Assembly (NCBI RefSeq): GCF_001423885.1
Contig: NZ_LMPP01000003.1
Coordinates: forward strand, 310,001-374,000
DNA length: 64,000 nucleotides
Origin: Rathayibacter sp. Leaf185
GTDB lineage: Bacteria; Actinomycetota; Actinomycetes; Actinomycetales; Microbacteriaceae
Direction of reading: 5' to 3'
In this document: positions 1 to 9,756 of the stretch, in pieces
Position numbering within the stretch: position 1 is the first letter of the stretch
Layout of the letters: the number at the start of each line of letters is the position of its first letter
Program-made: the position numbers and the translations under genes
Notes under the pieces: generated by a model
The model's input: the letters and a program-made list of their open reading frames with translations, nothing else
Told to the model about the DNA's origin: nothing
The model's database searches: none

Positions 1-219
1 GTCGAGCGAGCCGTCACTCCCGATCACTCCGATCGCTCCGTACCGGGCATCGACGAGCTCGACGGCGGCGTCGACGATCCGGCGCAGGACCGCGGGGAGG
101 TCGATGTCCTCGACGACGGCGCGGTTCGCGCGGAGGAGGGCACGGAGTCGGCCGGAGGTGCCGTCGGCCCAGGGGATGCCGTCCGGCCCGGTGACAGGCG
201 AGGGGTCGAGATGGGGCAC
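1..219 (-). CDS. DevS/DosS-like GAF sensor histidine kinase, N-terminal fragment
   Basis: Seventy-three codons are present and the gene runs off the left edge. A GTG at 219 is the chosen start, with GGAG about 10 nt upstream. The visible protein ends in the opening of a GAF domain: LPAVLRRIVDAAVELVDARY followed by GAIGV. That is the hallmark start of the first GAF domain of actinobacterial DevS/DosS-type redox or oxygen sensor kinases. Family knowledge: these bind heme and phosphorylate the response regulator DevR/DosR. The heme ligand and kinase domains lie outside the window. The neighbourhood (USPs, cation ATPase, phosphoketolase) and the three DosR-like boxes support the assignment. It could instead be a GAF-only regulator. 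Confidence 0.7.
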   Translation of the reverse strand, partial: MPHLDPSPVTGPDGIPWADGTSGRLRALLRANRAVVEDIDLPAVLRRIVDAAVELVDARYGAIGVIGSDGSLD

Positions 220-328
220 GACTGCTCCGCTCCGCCATCGGTCGGCTGACCTGACTGCGCCCTACCTTCCTCGACTCGGGCGCGATCTGCTAACCGGAGT
301 GGCACATCCGCCGACGATCGGCATCGGC

Positions 329-342
329 GGGACGTTCGGCCC
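329..342. promoter_or_regulatory. DevR/DosR-like box 1
   Basis: The 14-mer GGGACGTTCGGCCC fits the palindromic core GGGNCNNNNGNCCC of the mycobacterial DosR box (GGGACTWWAGTCCC). It lies 48 nt before the USP start at 391 and about 110 nt before the divergent sensor kinase start. Near-identical copies sit at 9246-9259 and 9757-9770. Regulation by a DevR-like protein is inferred; no such regulator lies in the window. Confidence 0.6.
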
Positions 343-390
343 TGGGCTTCGTGATCGGTCGCGATCAGGCTCGGACGAGGAGGTGAGGCG

Positions 391-1179
391 ATGCCAGACA
401 CAGTCCTCGTCGGGATCGACGGGTCAGGTCCGAGCGACGCGGCGACGCACTGGGCGATCGAGCGGGCGTCCCGCCTCGGTCTCGCCATGGTCCTGATGCA
501 GGTGACCCAGGGGGTCGAGGGACCCGGAGAAGTGTCCCGCTTCCTCCTCGACCGTGCCGTGATGACCGCCCGATCGCACCCCGGCGTCGGGACGGTCCGC
601 GGAGTCGCGGCCGACGGCGACGCGATGGAGCGCCTCGTCGGTGCCTCCGCCGACGCCGCGATCGTCGTCGTCGGCAGCCACAAGACCGGGTTCCTCCGCG
701 GACGCGTGTTCGGCTCGCAGAGCCTGCGCCTCGTCGCCGGTGCGCTCTGCCCGGTCGCCATCATCCCCGAGCCGTCCGGCCGGGCGAGGCGCGGGGTCGC
801 CGTCGGTGTCGCCGATACTCCGGCGGGCGACCGCGCCGTGCGGTTCGCCGCTGCCGAGGCCGCGGCACTCGGAGAGGAGTTGACTCTGATCCACGGCGAC
901 GCGGGCCTCCCTGTCGGCGGCCTCGACGTCGACCTCGCTACTGCACCCGACCATCTGCTCGCGGCGGCACGGGCGTCGGCGATCGCAACGGCTCCGGAGC
1001 TGAAGGTGCGGGTGAGGTCGCTGCGGCGCCCGGCGGCCGTAGCGCTCGCCGACGCGGCTCCCACCAGCCTCCTGCTCGTCCTCGCGGCGTCGAGCGGGCA
1101 GGGCACCGGCTCACTGGGGAGGACGACGCACGACGTCCTGATGAACCTGGCCGGGCCGACGGTGGTCGTTCCTGCGTAG
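391..1179 (+). CDS. universal stress protein, tandem two-domain
   Basis: A 262-residue protein with two UspA-type domains. The first begins VLVGIDGSGPSDAATHWAIE; the second is more diverged and begins near residue 130 (VAVGVADTP). The ATG has a strong ribosome binding site (GAGGAGGTGAGG). The nucleotide-binding motif G-2x-G-9x-G-S is not intact in either domain: the first has a GSHKTGF...FGS variant and the second lacks the glycines. ATP binding is therefore doubtful. Family knowledge: USPs act in the cytoplasm in stress and dormancy. It is divergent from the sensor kinase, and DosR-like box 1 sits in its promoter region, suggesting hypoxia or starvation control. Confidence 0.9.
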   Translation: MPDTVLVGIDGSGPSDAATHWAIERASRLGLAMVLMQVTQGVEGPGEVSRFLLDRAVMTARSHPGVGTVRGVAADGDAMERLVGASADAAIVVVGSHKTGFLRGRVFGSQSLRLVAGALCPVAIIPEPSGRARRGVAVGVADTPAGDRAVRFAAAEAAALGEELTLIHGDAGLPVGGLDVDLATAPDHLLAAARASAIATAPELKVRVRSLRRPAAVALADAAPTSLLLVLAASSGQGTGSLGRTTHDVLMNLAGPTVVVPA

Positions 1180-1244
1180 CGATCGACAGCGCGGAGGGAC
1201 TCCCGGATCGGCCGGATCGGGAATGTTCCCGCTCCACCGACGCT

Positions 1245-1261
1245 ATACCCCCCGGGGGTAT
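1245..1261. promoter_or_regulatory. CsoR-like copper operator
   Basis: ATACCCCCCGGGGGTAT is a palindrome around one central base, ending 32 nt before the copper ATPase start. It has the pseudo-inverted TACCC...GGGTA form known for CsoR-family copper repressors of actinobacteria. A second inverted repeat, CGGGAA-TG-TTCCCG at 1218-1231, lies just upstream and may be another site. No csoR gene is in the window, so the repressor would act from elsewhere. Confidence 0.6.
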
Positions 1262-1293
1262 CAACACCCTGCAAGACGATCGGGAGGACGACC

Positions 1294-3366
1294 ATGATCC
1301 AGCACGACGTGCAGCACACCCACGAGCACTCGGGCCCTGCGATGAGCGAGCATCATCCAGGCGGGCACGGCGACCACGTCGCGCAGTTCCGGCACCTGTT
1401 CTGGATCATGCTCGCGCTGGCGGTGCCGACGGTCGGGTTCAGCGGGATGTTCGCGATGATCCTGGGCTACTCGCTTCCTTGGGCGTGGACCTCCTGGATC
1501 TCGCCGGTCCTCGGGACCGTGATGTACCTCTGGGGTGGGCGGCCGTTCCTGCAGGGAGCCGTCTCGGAGCTGCGATCGCGGACTCCGGGGATGATGCTGC
1601 TGATCGCCCTCGCGATCACCGTCGCGTTCGCCGCATCGTGGGGCGCGAGCGTGGGACTGCTCGATCACGGGCTCGACTTCTGGTGGGAGCTCGCGCTCCT
1701 GATCGTGATCATGCTGCTCGGGCACTGGATCGAGATGCGCTCCCTCGCGCAGACCTCGTCCGCGCTCGAGTCCCTCGCTGCACTCCTGCCCGACGAGGCG
1801 GAGCGGCTGCGGGACGGCGCGGCGGAGAGCGTGTCTCCCTCGGCTCTCGTTCGCGGAGACATCGTCATCGTCCGTCCGGGTGGACGGATCCCCGCGGACG
1901 GCCGAGTGGTCGAGGGCACCGCCGAGGTGGACGAATCGATGATCACGGGAGAATCGCGCCCCGTGAGTCGCGGCCCGGGCTCCTCCGTCGTCGCAGGCAC
2001 GGTCTCGACCGACACCGCCCTGCGGGTCGAGGTGACCGCGGTCGGCGACGACACCGCCCTGGCGGGCATCCAGCGCCTGGTGATGCAAGCGCAGAACTCG
2101 ACCTCGCGCGCCCAGCGGATCGCGGACGTCGCCGCCGGCTGGCTGTTCTGGTTCGCGCTGGGCTCGGGCGTGACCACCGCGCTCGTGTGGAGCCTTCTGG
2201 GGAGCCCTGACGACGCCGTCATCCGCACCATCACCGTGCTCGTGATCGCCTGCCCGCACGCGCTGGGTCTCGCGATCCCCCTGGTCGTGTCGATCGCGAC
2301 GGAGCGGGCGGCGAAGGGCGGAGTGCTGGTGAAGGACCGGCTCGCGCTCGAGAGCATGCGCACCGTCGACACCGTGCTGTTCGACAAGACCGGGACCCTG
2401 ACCAAGGGCGAGCCGACCGTGTCGGCCGTGCTCGCCGTGGGGTCGCTGAGCGAGGACGATCTTCTCGCGGTCGCGGCAGCGGTCGAGGCGGACAGCGAGC
2501 ACCCGCTCGCTCGCGCCATCACCTCCGCCGCGAAGGGGCGCGGCCTGGGGGTGCCGGTCGCGTCGGCGTTCGAGGCGTCCACCGCCGTCGGGGTCACCGC
2601 GGACGTCGAGGGTCGAACGGTCAGCGTCGGCGGGCCGAGCATGCTTCACGCCCACGGCGCCGCCGCACTCGAGCAGACCCGGAAGTGGGAGGACGAGGGG
2701 ATGATCATCCTGCACGTGCTGCGGGACGGCGGAGTGGTCGGGGCTCTCGGTCTCGCGGACGAGGTCCGGGAGGAGTCCCGCCAGGCGGTGGAGGCGCTGC
2801 ACGCCATCGGAGTGCAGGTCGTCATGATCACCGGGGACGCCGAGGCCGTCGCCACGACGGTCGGTGCGGAGCTCGGCATCGACCGGGTCTTCGCCGGGGT
2901 GAAGCCCGAGGACAAGGCCGCGAAGGTGTCCGAGCTGCAGAAGGAGGGGCGGCGCGTCGCGATGGTCGGCGACGGAGTGAACGACGCCCCCGCGCTCGCG
3001 CAGGCCGACGTCGGCATCGCGATCGGCGCGGGGACGGACGTCGCGATCGCCTCGGCCGGCGTGATCCTCACGTCGGACGATCCCCGCTCGGTCCTGTCGG
3101 TGATCGAGCTCTCGCGGGCGAGCTTCGGGAAGATGAAGCAGAACCTGTGGTGGGCGGCCGGCTACAACCTGCTCTCCGTCCCCCTCGCCGCCGGCGTTCT
3201 CGCGCCGATCGGGTTCGTCCTGCCGATGTCGGTCGGTGCTCTGCTGATGTCCGCCTCCACGGTGGTCGTCGCGCTGAACGCCCAGCTGCTGCGCCGGCTG
3301 GATCTGCGGCCGGCTGCGAGTGCGCGGGCGGCGCTCGCTCGGGGCGGACGCTCGAGGGCACGGTGA
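1294..3366 (+). CDS. copB: copper-translocating P-type ATPase, CopB type (P1B-3)
   Basis: A 690-residue heavy-metal P-type ATPase. The first 34 residues contain nine histidines in place of a CxxC metal-binding domain. The signature CPH motif is at C320-P-H322 (CPHALGLAIP), typical of CopB rather than the CPC of CopA. The catalytic DKTGT aspartate is D364, and TGES, the HP motif (SEHPLAR) and GDGVNDAPAL are all intact. Family knowledge: such pumps export Cu(I)/Cu(II) or Ag(I) across the cytoplasmic membrane. The start has GGGAGG nine nt upstream. The CsoR-like palindrome in its promoter supports copper control. It lies inside the putative dormancy cluster; some DosR regulons also include a cation ATPase (CtpF in Mycobacterium tuberculosis). 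Confidence 0.92.
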   Translation: MIQHDVQHTHEHSGPAMSEHHPGGHGDHVAQFRHLFWIMLALAVPTVGFSGMFAMILGYSLPWAWTSWISPVLGTVMYLWGGRPFLQGAVSELRSRTPGMMLLIALAITVAFAASWGASVGLLDHGLDFWWELALLIVIMLLGHWIEMRSLAQTSSALESLAALLPDEAERLRDGAAESVSPSALVRGDIVIVRPGGRIPADGRVVEGTAEVDESMITGESRPVSRGPGSSVVAGTVSTDTALRVEVTAVGDDTALAGIQRLVMQAQNSTSRAQRIADVAAGWLFWFALGSGVTTALVWSLLGSPDDAVIRTITVLVIACPHALGLAIPLVVSIATERAAKGGVLVKDRLALESMRTVDTVLFDKTGTLTKGEPTVSAVLAVGSLSEDDLLAVAAAVEADSEHPLARAITSAAKGRGLGVPVASAFEASTAVGVTADVEGRTVSVGGPSMLHAHGAAALEQTRKWEDEGMIILHVLRDGGVVGALGLADEVREESRQAVEALHAIGVQVVMITGDAEAVATTVGAELGIDRVFAGVKPEDKAAKVSELQKEGRRVAMVGDGVNDAPALAQADVGIAIGAGTDVAIASAGVILTSDDPRSVLSVIELSRASFGKMKQNLWWAAGYNLLSVPLAAGVLAPIGFVLPMSVGALLMSASTVVVALNAQLLRRLDLRPAASARAALARGGRSRAR

Positions 3367-3467
3367 CGCGGTCGGTCCTTCCTCCACAGATGCGCTCCGG
3401 GATCGGGGTGTCCGGTTCCGGCTGGTGAGGTCGGTCTGGTGTCTGCGGTTCCTGATTCGATGCCCGT

Positions 3468-4805
3468 ATGGATCAATCAGGTGGGACCGGGACTGCGGAG
3501 GCGCAGCTCGGCGCGGTCGGGTCGCTGACCGAGCTCGCGGCGCTCGCCGGGTTCTCGTCGGCGCAGATGCTGTTCACGCGGGCCACGGCGCTGCACCTCG
3601 CTCGTCGCGCGGCCCTCACGATCCCGGACGCGTTCGCGCGCGGCGGCCGCCTCACGCGCAGCGAGTCGCGAGAGCTGGTCGAGAGATCGATCCGTGCCGA
3701 GCTCGCGGTCGGACAGGGCATGACGGAGCGGATGGTCCGGCGGAACCTCGAGCTGGCGCAGCTGCTCTTCGACGACCTGCCGCTCACGCGGACGGCGCTC
3801 GCCGAGGGACGGTTGCTGTGGGAGGCGGTCGAGGCGATCTGCGACGTCGCAGCCACCCTTCCGGCCACGATCCGTGGTGAGCTCGACGAGCGCGCGATCG
3901 ACGTCGCGCTGACGAAGAATCCGACGCAACTGCGGACGGCATTGGCGCGGCTGCGGGACGAGCTGCACGACGACCCGCTGGCCGCGCGGCACGCCCGCGC
4001 CCGGCAGGACCGCAGCGTCTGGGTGACTCCGAGGATCGACGGGATGGCGACGCTGTCCGCACTGCTGCCGGCCACCACCGCGATGGGCGCCTACGACCGC
4101 ATCGACCGCATCGCCCGGACACTCCGCAACGGCGACGGCTCGAGCTCTGATGACGAGCGCACGCTCGCGCAACTGCGAGCCGATACCTTCGCCGACCTGC
4201 TCTGCGACGGCGACATCGCGGGGACCGCACCGACCGCCGACGAGGGGGACGCACCTCCGACGTTCGTACCGGGAGTGCGCGCCGAGGTGCGGCTGACGCT
4301 CGCCGCGAGCACCGCCTCCGGAGCCGACGACGCTCCGGCAGACCTCGACGGGTACGGCCTGATTGCCGCCTCGACGGCCCGCGAGCTGGTCGGGGTCGGC
4401 GCCTCGTTCACCCGCGTCCTGACCGACCCCGAGACCGGGATGGTGGCCTCCGTGGGTCGCACCCACCGCGTGCCGCCGCCTCAAATGCGCCTCCACCTGC
4501 AACTGCGCGACCAGACCTGCCGCTTTCCGGGCTGCGCGCGACCCGCCTCCACCAGCGAGGCCGACCACACGATCGAGTGGCGCAACGGCGGCGAGACTTC
4601 GCTCGAGAATCTCGCCTCGCTCTGCACGAGCCATCATCACGTCCGGCACGGCGACCGCTGGACCTACCGGCTCCATCCGGACGGCACCGCCGAGTGGACC
4701 ACGCCGACGGGCCGCCGCGTCACCACCCGGCCACCCGAGCTGCCGAGACGACCACCGGGGCCGCGCCCGCGACCACGCTCGGACGACGCGCCGCCGCACT
4801 TCTGA
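3468..4805 (+). CDS. DUF222 / HNH endonuclease domain protein
   Basis: A 445-residue protein with an N-terminal DUF222 (13E12-type) region and a C-terminal HNH nuclease domain. The nuclease core is visible as CRFPGCARPASTSEADHTIE, then W-NGG, LENLASLC and HHHVRH: paired cysteines, the HNH histidine, and an asparagine and histidine downstream. Such genes occur in multiple copies in Microbacteriaceae and related actinobacteria, and their role is unknown. No strong ribosome binding site precedes the ATG at 3468. It stands alone between copB and the convergent phosphoketolase, so it may have its own promoter in the 100-bp gap. It could be a selfish or defence-related gene; I would not assign a role. 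Confidence 0.85.
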   Translation: MDQSGGTGTAEAQLGAVGSLTELAALAGFSSAQMLFTRATALHLARRAALTIPDAFARGGRLTRSESRELVERSIRAELAVGQGMTERMVRRNLELAQLLFDDLPLTRTALAEGRLLWEAVEAICDVAATLPATIRGELDERAIDVALTKNPTQLRTALARLRDELHDDPLAARHARARQDRSVWVTPRIDGMATLSALLPATTAMGAYDRIDRIARTLRNGDGSSSDDERTLAQLRADTFADLLCDGDIAGTAPTADEGDAPPTFVPGVRAEVRLTLAASTASGADDAPADLDGYGLIAASTARELVGVGASFTRVLTDPETGMVASVGRTHRVPPPQMRLHLQLRDQTCRFPGCARPASTSEADHTIEWRNGGETSLENLASLCTSHHHVRHGDRWTYRLHPDGTAEWTTPTGRRVTTRPPELPRRPPGPRPRPRSDDAPPHF

Positions 4806-4832
4806 CACTCGGCGCGCCCTCGGCGAGCCCTC

Positions 4833-4870
4833 GGCGAGCCCGAGCCATCGGCTCGCCCGCCGGGATTTTT
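4833..4870 (+). terminator. rho-independent terminator
   Basis: GGCGAGCC (4833-4840) pairs with GGCTCGCC (4850-4857), and a TTTTT run follows at 4866-4870. It lies between the convergent HNH gene and the phosphoketolase gene and reads as the terminator of the HNH gene. A second GGCGAGCC copy just upstream could form an alternative stem. Confidence 0.6.
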
Positions 4871-4892
4871 GGAGAGGGACCAGTGCGTCACC

Positions 4893-7394
4893 TCACTGCA
4901 GCCGTGCCGCGCGTTCCGCCGCCCCGTGCTCGTGCGGGCGGACACCGGCGCGGTCGTAGGTCGCGCCCTGCGGGCCGCTCCCGGTCCAGCTCCACTGGGC
5001 CACGGAGGGGATGTCCTCGCCGTGCGCGCGGGTGTACGCGCGGGCCTCGAGGCGAGCGTCCTGCATCCGCTGGCGGAAGCCCGCCTCGCGCGCGGCCAGT
5101 CCGGGGACGCGATCGAGCACGTCGAGGACGAGCCGGTAGCGGTCGAGGTCGTTCAGCATGACCATGTCGAACGGAGTGGTGGTGGTCCCCTCCTCGATGA
5201 AGCCGCGCACGTGCAGGTTCGCGTGCCCGCGCCGGCGGTAGGTGAGCCGGTGGATCAGCCACGGATAGCCGTGGTAAGCGAAGATCACCGGCTTGTCGGT
5301 GGTGAAGACGGCGTCGTAGTCGGCGTCGCTCAGCCCGTGGGGATGCTCGCCCTCGCTCTGCAGGCGCATCAGGTCGACGACGTTCACGACCCGCACCTTC
5401 AGCGTCGGCACCTCGGCGCGCAGGAGAGCAGCAGCGGCGAGGACCTCGAGTGTCGGGACGTCGCCGGCGCAGGCCAGGACGACATCGGGCTCCTCCCCGG
5501 CGATCTCGGAGCCGGCCCAGTCGAAGACGCCGAGACCGCGCGTGCAGTGCTCGATCGCCTGCGGCATCGAGAGCCAGTTCGCCTCCTGTTGCTTCCCGGC
5601 GACGACGACGTTGATGTAGTCGACCGAACGGAGGCAGTGATCATAGGTCGAGAGGAGTGTGTTTGCGTCGAACGGCAGATAGACCCGCACGATGCCGGAC
5701 TTCTTGTTCATCACGTGGTCGATGAAGCCCGGGTCCTGGTGCGAGGTGCCGTTGTGGTCCTGCCGCCAGACGTGTGAGCTGAGCAGATAGTTCAGCGACG
5801 AGACGGGCCGGCGCCAGGCGATCGCGCGCGAGGACTTCAGCCACTTGGCGTGCTGGTTGACCATCGAGTCGACGATGTGGACGAAGGCCTCGTAGGAGTT
5901 GATGAGCCCGTGGCGGCCGGTGAGCAGGTAGCCCTCGAGCCAGCCCTGGCACTGGTGCTCGCTCAGCATCTCGACGACGCGGCCGGAGCGGGCGAGGTGA
6001 TTGTCGAAGTCCGCGACGCGCACCTCGGCGTCCCACTGCTTGTCGGTGACCTCGAACACGGCCTGCAGCCGGTTCGACGCGGTCTCGTCGGGCCCGAAGA
6101 TGCGGAAGTCGTGCGGGTTGGCGACGATGACGTCACGCAGCCACGTGCCGAGGACGGTCGTCGCCGAGCTGGTCGTCGCTCCGGGCGAGGGCACGTCGAC
6201 GGCGTAGTCGCGGAAGTCGGGCAGGTGCAGGGGCGTCCGCAGCAGTCCGCCGTTGGCGACCGGGTTGGCGCTCATGCGGCGCTCCCCCGCCGGGGCGAGC
6301 GCCGTGACGAGAGCCACCGGAGCGCCGGCCTCGTCGAAGAGCTCCTCGGGCCGGTACGAGCGCATCCACTGCTCGAGAACCGCGATGTGCTCAGGTCGCT
6401 CGCGGACGTTCGCCAGCGGCACCTGGTGCGAGCGCCAGCTGTCCTCGGCAGGCAGCCCGTCGATGACCGCGGGGCAGGTCCAGCCCTTCGGGGTGCGGAG
6501 GATGATCATCGGCCACGCGGGCCGGCCGTCCAGGCGCCCCGACAGCGCGTCGGCCTTGATCACGGCGATCTGGTTCAGCGCCAGGTCCATCGCGGTGGCG
6601 AGGCGGCGGTGGACGGCGCGCGGATCCTCGCCGTCGAAGCCCCCGGAGACGAGGTAGGGCGTGTGACCGTAGCCGCGCATCAGCTGCTCGAGCTCACGCT
6701 CGGGGATGCGGGCGAGGACGGTCGGGTTGGCGATCTTGTACCCGTTGAGGTGCAGGATCGGCAGGACCACTCCGTCGTGCAGCGGATCGATGAACTTGTT
6801 CGAGTGCCAGCTCGTCGCGAGCGGTCCGGTCTCGGCCTCGCCGTCGCCGACGACCGCCGCGACCAGCAGGTCGGGGTTGTCGAACACGGCGCCGTAGGCG
6901 TGCGAGAGCGAGTAGCCGAGCTCGCCGCCCTCGTGGATCGACCCGGGCGTCTCGGGGGCGACGTGGCTCGGGATTCCGCCGGGGAACGAGAACTGCCGGA
7001 ACAGCTTCCGCATGCCGTCGACGCTGCGATCGATGTCGTCGTAGACCTCGCTGTAGGTGCCGTCGAGGTAGGTGTTCGCGACCATGCCCGGCCCGCCGTG
7101 TCCCGGTCCGGTGACGAAGATCGCGTTCAGATCGCGGTCGCGGATCACCCTGTTGAGGTGGGCGTAGACGAAGTTGAGCCCCGGGGTCGTCCCCCAGTGA
7201 CCCAGGAGGCGCGGCTTGATGTGCGCCGGGGCGAGCGGTTCGCGCAGGAGCGGGTTGTCGAGCAGGTAGATCTGCCCGATCGAGAGGTAGTTCGCGGCCC
7301 GCCACCAGGCGTCGAGCTCGTCGAGCGACGGGTCGGAGAGGGGCTCCGACGCACGAGAAGGCCACGTGATCGCGGGCAGGTCGAGAACGCTCAT
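4893..7394 (-). CDS. xfp: D-xylulose 5-phosphate / fructose 6-phosphate phosphoketolase
   Basis: An 833-residue protein of normal phosphoketolase length. It cleaves xylulose 5-phosphate or fructose 6-phosphate to acetyl phosphate with thiamine diphosphate. Diagnostic blocks are [19 protein letters not shown], the [20 protein letters not shown] loop and the thiamine-binding GDGEAETGP starting at residue 183. The ATG at 7394 overlaps the stop of the upstream USP gene by 4 nt (ATGA), which fixes the start and implies translational coupling. Longer in-frame extensions upstream would lie wholly inside the USP gene. No acetate kinase or phosphotransacetylase is adjacent. The context suggests redox-free acetyl phosphate and ATP supply when respiration is limited. 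Confidence 0.95.
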   Translation of the reverse strand: MSVLDLPAITWPSRASEPLSDPSLDELDAWWRAANYLSIGQIYLLDNPLLREPLAPAHIKPRLLGHWGTTPGLNFVYAHLNRVIRDRDLNAIFVTGPGHGGPGMVANTYLDGTYSEVYDDIDRSVDGMRKLFRQFSFPGGIPSHVAPETPGSIHEGGELGYSLSHAYGAVFDNPDLLVAAVVGDGEAETGPLATSWHSNKFIDPLHDGVVLPILHLNGYKIANPTVLARIPERELEQLMRGYGHTPYLVSGGFDGEDPRAVHRRLATAMDLALNQIAVIKADALSGRLDGRPAWPMIILRTPKGWTCPAVIDGLPAEDSWRSHQVPLANVRERPEHIAVLEQWMRSYRPEELFDEAGAPVALVTALAPAGERRMSANPVANGGLLRTPLHLPDFRDYAVDVPSPGATTSSATTVLGTWLRDVIVANPHDFRIFGPDETASNRLQAVFEVTDKQWDAEVRVADFDNHLARSGRVVEMLSEHQCQGWLEGYLLTGRHGLINSYEAFVHIVDSMVNQHAKWLKSSRAIAWRRPVSSLNYLLSSHVWRQDHNGTSHQDPGFIDHVMNKKSGIVRVYLPFDANTLLSTYDHCLRSVDYINVVVAGKQQEANWLSMPQAIEHCTRGLGVFDWAGSEIAGEEPDVVLACAGDVPTLEVLAAAALLRAEVPTLKVRVVNVVDLMRLQSEGEHPHGLSDADYDAVFTTDKPVIFAYHGYPWLIHRLTYRRRGHANLHVRGFIEEGTTTTPFDMVMLNDLDRYRLVLDVLDRVPGLAAREAGFRQRMQDARLEARAYTRAHGEDIPSVAQWSWTGSGPQGATYDRAGVRPHEHGAAERAARLQ

Positions 7395-9178
7395 GCCGGC
7401 ACCGCCAGATCGCGTGCGAGGCTGCTGATCGACCGGGTCGCCTCCGGATGCGCGACCACGATGAGGGGGACGTCGAGGTTCAGGATCAGGTCGCGGCTGA
7501 CGGACCCGAGCAGGAGGCGGCGCCATCCCGTGAGTCCGCGGGTGCCGATCACGATCGTCGACGCCCCGATCGCGGAGAGCGCGTGGGCCGGGTCGCCGCC
7601 GACCAGGTGGGCCACGATGTGCACGCCGGAGCCGCTCGTCAGGGCGAGCTGCTCCGCGGAGTGCAGGATCGCGCGGTGATCGGCTTCGAGCGAGCGGATG
7701 AACTCGCCGTCGAGGAGGAAGGTGCTGTCGTAGAGGGCCGGCTCGGTCCACGCGTGCACGAGGTGCAGGGTCTCGCGGCGGCGCGAGGCCTCGGCGACCG
7801 CGACCACGATCGCCGCGTTCGACGACACAGATCCGTCCACTCCGACCGCGACTCCGGTCAGAGCCGTGTCGACGGTGTGCGGGACGATCGCGATCGGGCC
7901 TCGGGCGAGAGCCGGCAGGTGGGCGCCGACAGAGAGACCGAAGCGGAGGCGGGAGCCCTCGCGGTCCTGGGTGCCGACGACCAGGAGGGTGTCGGGATCC
8001 GTCAGGCCGGCGAGGGTGTGCAGCACGAAGCCGCGCACGACGCGGCCGTGCACGGCGACGCCGCTGGTGCTACCGACCTGCTCGATCATGCGGGCGACGG
8101 CACGCTTGTCGACCGCGACCGACTCCGCGGCGGCCTCCGAGCCGGGGATGACGGCGGACTCGTCGGCGATCACGACCACCTCGATGCTGCCGGAGGTCTG
8201 GCGGGCCAGCGCCCACTCGACCGCGGACCGGGAAGGCTCGTCGCCGCCCCAGGCGACGACGGTCCGAGTGGGAGGCTGCGGCAGCGTCGCAGGCTTCGGG
8301 GCGACCGGCTTCGGCTTCGCCGAGCGGCTCTTCCGGCCGATGATCACGGTGGGGACGCCGAGGTTCACCAGGAGGTCGTGACCGACGGAGCCGATCAGCA
8401 TCCGCTCGAGGCCGGAGACGCCTCCGTCGCCGACGACGAGCAGCGCACGACCGGGAGCGGCCTCGAGGAGCGACCGGGCGGCGACTCCGTCGACCTCGTA
8501 GCCCTCCACGGTGAGCCCCGGGTGCAGCCTTCGCGCCTCGGCGACGGCATCGGCGAGGAGCTCCGCGTGCTGCGTCGCCACCTCCTGGAAGAGGACGCCC
8601 GGCGGGACGCGGTCGTTCCAGAGGTAGGGCGTGCGCCAGGCGTGCAGCACATGGAGCGTCTGCCGGGCGCGCGCGGCCCAGCCGGCCGCGAACTCGAGGG
8701 CGGCGCGTGCGTCGTCGGAGTCGTCGACCCCGACGAGTACGCCGGTCCCGTCGCTCGGAGCGTCCTCGGTGATGATCGCGACGGGCCCGGTCGCCTTCGC
8801 GGTGAGGCGGGCGCCGACGCTCCAGCCACCGCGCAGCGGGAGGAGGGCACGCCGACGGTCGCCGACGACGAGCAGAGTTCCGGGGCCGGAGAGGCGTGCC
8901 AGTTGCTCGACGGGGTGACCGGTGAGCACGCGGGTGTCCACGACGGCGCCCGGGTGCGCCCGCTCCGCGTCGGCGGCAGCGGTCTCGACCGAGACGGCTC
9001 CGTCCGCGCGAGGGTCAGCGCTGAAGTCGCTCCCACTGAACCGGTCGAGACCGTCGACGACCTCGACGAGGAGGAGCGGCTGAGCCTTCTGCGACTGGGC
9101 GTTCTGCGCCAGGGCCCACGAGAGAGCGCGTCGCGCCGAAGCGGACCCGTCCCATCCGACGACGAGCTGTGCATTCAT
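7391..9178 (-). CDS. universal stress protein with four USP domains
   Basis: A 595-residue protein of four consecutive USP domains, starting near residues 1, 146, 303 and 443. Single and tandem USPs are common; four in one chain are not. The ATP-binding motif G-2x-G-9x-G-S is intact in domain 2 (GDGG...MLIGS) and domain 4 (GTRG...LLLGS) but degenerate in domains 1 and 3, so binding and non-binding modules alternate. A Lys/Pro-rich linker (about residues 280-300) separates the two pairs. It is the first gene of an operon with xfp, joined by an ATGA overlap. DosR-like box 2 lies 68-81 nt upstream of its ATG. AGAGGA precedes the start. Confidence 0.9.
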   Translation of the reverse strand: MNAQLVVGWDGSASARRALSWALAQNAQSQKAQPLLLVEVVDGLDRFSGSDFSADPRADGAVSVETAAADAERAHPGAVVDTRVLTGHPVEQLARLSGPGTLLVVGDRRRALLPLRGGWSVGARLTAKATGPVAIITEDAPSDGTGVLVGVDDSDDARAALEFAAGWAARARQTLHVLHAWRTPYLWNDRVPPGVLFQEVATQHAELLADAVAEARRLHPGLTVEGYEVDGVAARSLLEAAPGRALLVVGDGGVSGLERMLIGSVGHDLLVNLGVPTVIIGRKSRSAKPKPVAPKPATLPQPPTRTVVAWGGDEPSRSAVEWALARQTSGSIEVVVIADESAVIPGSEAAAESVAVDKRAVARMIEQVGSTSGVAVHGRVVRGFVLHTLAGLTDPDTLLVVGTQDREGSRLRFGLSVGAHLPALARGPIAIVPHTVDTALTGVAVGVDGSVSSNAAIVVAVAEASRRRETLHLVHAWTEPALYDSTFLLDGEFIRSLEADHRAILHSAEQLALTSGSGVHIVAHLVGGDPAHALSAIGASTIVIGTRGLTGWRRLLLGSVSRDLILNLDVPLIVVAHPEATRSISSLARDLAVPA

Positions 9179-9245
9179 CAGGCATCCTCTGCTGGCAGCC
9201 GGATCCGGCTCCCTCGAGGGTCGCCCGCGGCGACGGGCGCGGACA

Positions 9246-9259
9246 GGGCCGAAGGTCCC
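9246..9259 (-). promoter_or_regulatory. DevR/DosR-like box 2
   Basis: On the minus strand it reads GGGACCTTCGGCCC, differing from boxes 1 and 3 only in the central four bases. It lies between the stop of the DUF1003 gene and the start of the four-domain USP gene, at a distance suited to activation of the usp-xfp operon. Confidence 0.6.
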
Positions 9260-9263
9260 GGGG

Positions 9264-9707
9264 TCAGGCGGTGCCGTGCACGGGGAGCTCCACGTCGAGC
9301 CGGCGCAGGATCGCGCACATCTCGTCGAGCAGCACGGCCTGGTTGCGATTGATGTCGAGCAGCACCTCGATGTCGGCCCTCGCGGTGAGGTCGGTGTCGA
9401 AGTCGTGCTGCGAGAGGGCCGCGGCGATCCCGTCCTGCCGCTTCGCCGCGATGAGCAGGATCGCGCCCTGCAGCCCGGCGAGCATGCTCAGGAACAGGTT
9501 CAGCAGGATGAACGGATAGGCGTCCCATCCGCTCGAGAACGAGTTGATCGCCGCCCACACGAGCATGAAGGCGATGAAGCCGAAGACGAACCGCCAGCTG
9601 CCCATCGAGTTGCGGAGCACATCGGCCGCACGCTCGCCGAAGGTCAGCGACCGGCTGTGCTGCTGGTGCCAGGTGAAGTGGAGGGGCGTGCGATGCGGGC
9701 TCGTCAT
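9264..9707 (-). CDS. DUF1003 membrane protein
   Basis: A 147-residue protein of the DUF1003 family. A short cytoplasmic N-terminus (FTWHQQHSRSLTFGERAADV) is followed by two hydrophobic helices at about residues 37-58 and 69-92 and a C-terminal charged region with a coiled-coil look (residues 100-145). The ATG at 9707 is chosen because the upstream extension is low-quality and carries DosR-like box 3. No Shine-Dalgarno sequence precedes it, so the transcript may be leaderless. Function is unknown; family members are often small inner-membrane proteins near stress genes. It is divergent from the flavodoxin gene. Confidence 0.8.
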   Translation of the reverse strand: MTSPHRTPLHFTWHQQHSRSLTFGERAADVLRNSMGSWRFVFGFIAFMLVWAAINSFSSGWDAYPFILLNLFLSMLAGLQGAILLIAAKRQDGIAAALSQHDFDTDLTARADIEVLLDINRNQAVLLDEMCAILRRLDVELPVHGTA

Positions 9708-9756
9708 CGGGCGAGCGTACGTCGGCGCGGGACCGCGGCGGTGGTTCGAGCGATAC

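Noticed and set aside
1261-3387. A 708-codon open frame antisense to copB, and similar long frames opposite xfp, the USP gene, lectin and ABC genes
   Set aside because: High G+C makes stop codons rare in shadow frames. Their products are Arg/Pro/Asp/His-rich without any family motif, while the opposite strand carries complete conserved proteins.
3468-4805. Intein, homing element or prophage remnant marked by the HNH gene
   Set aside because: The gene has the full DUF222-HNH layout common in this family, with no integrase, repeats or phage genes around it.
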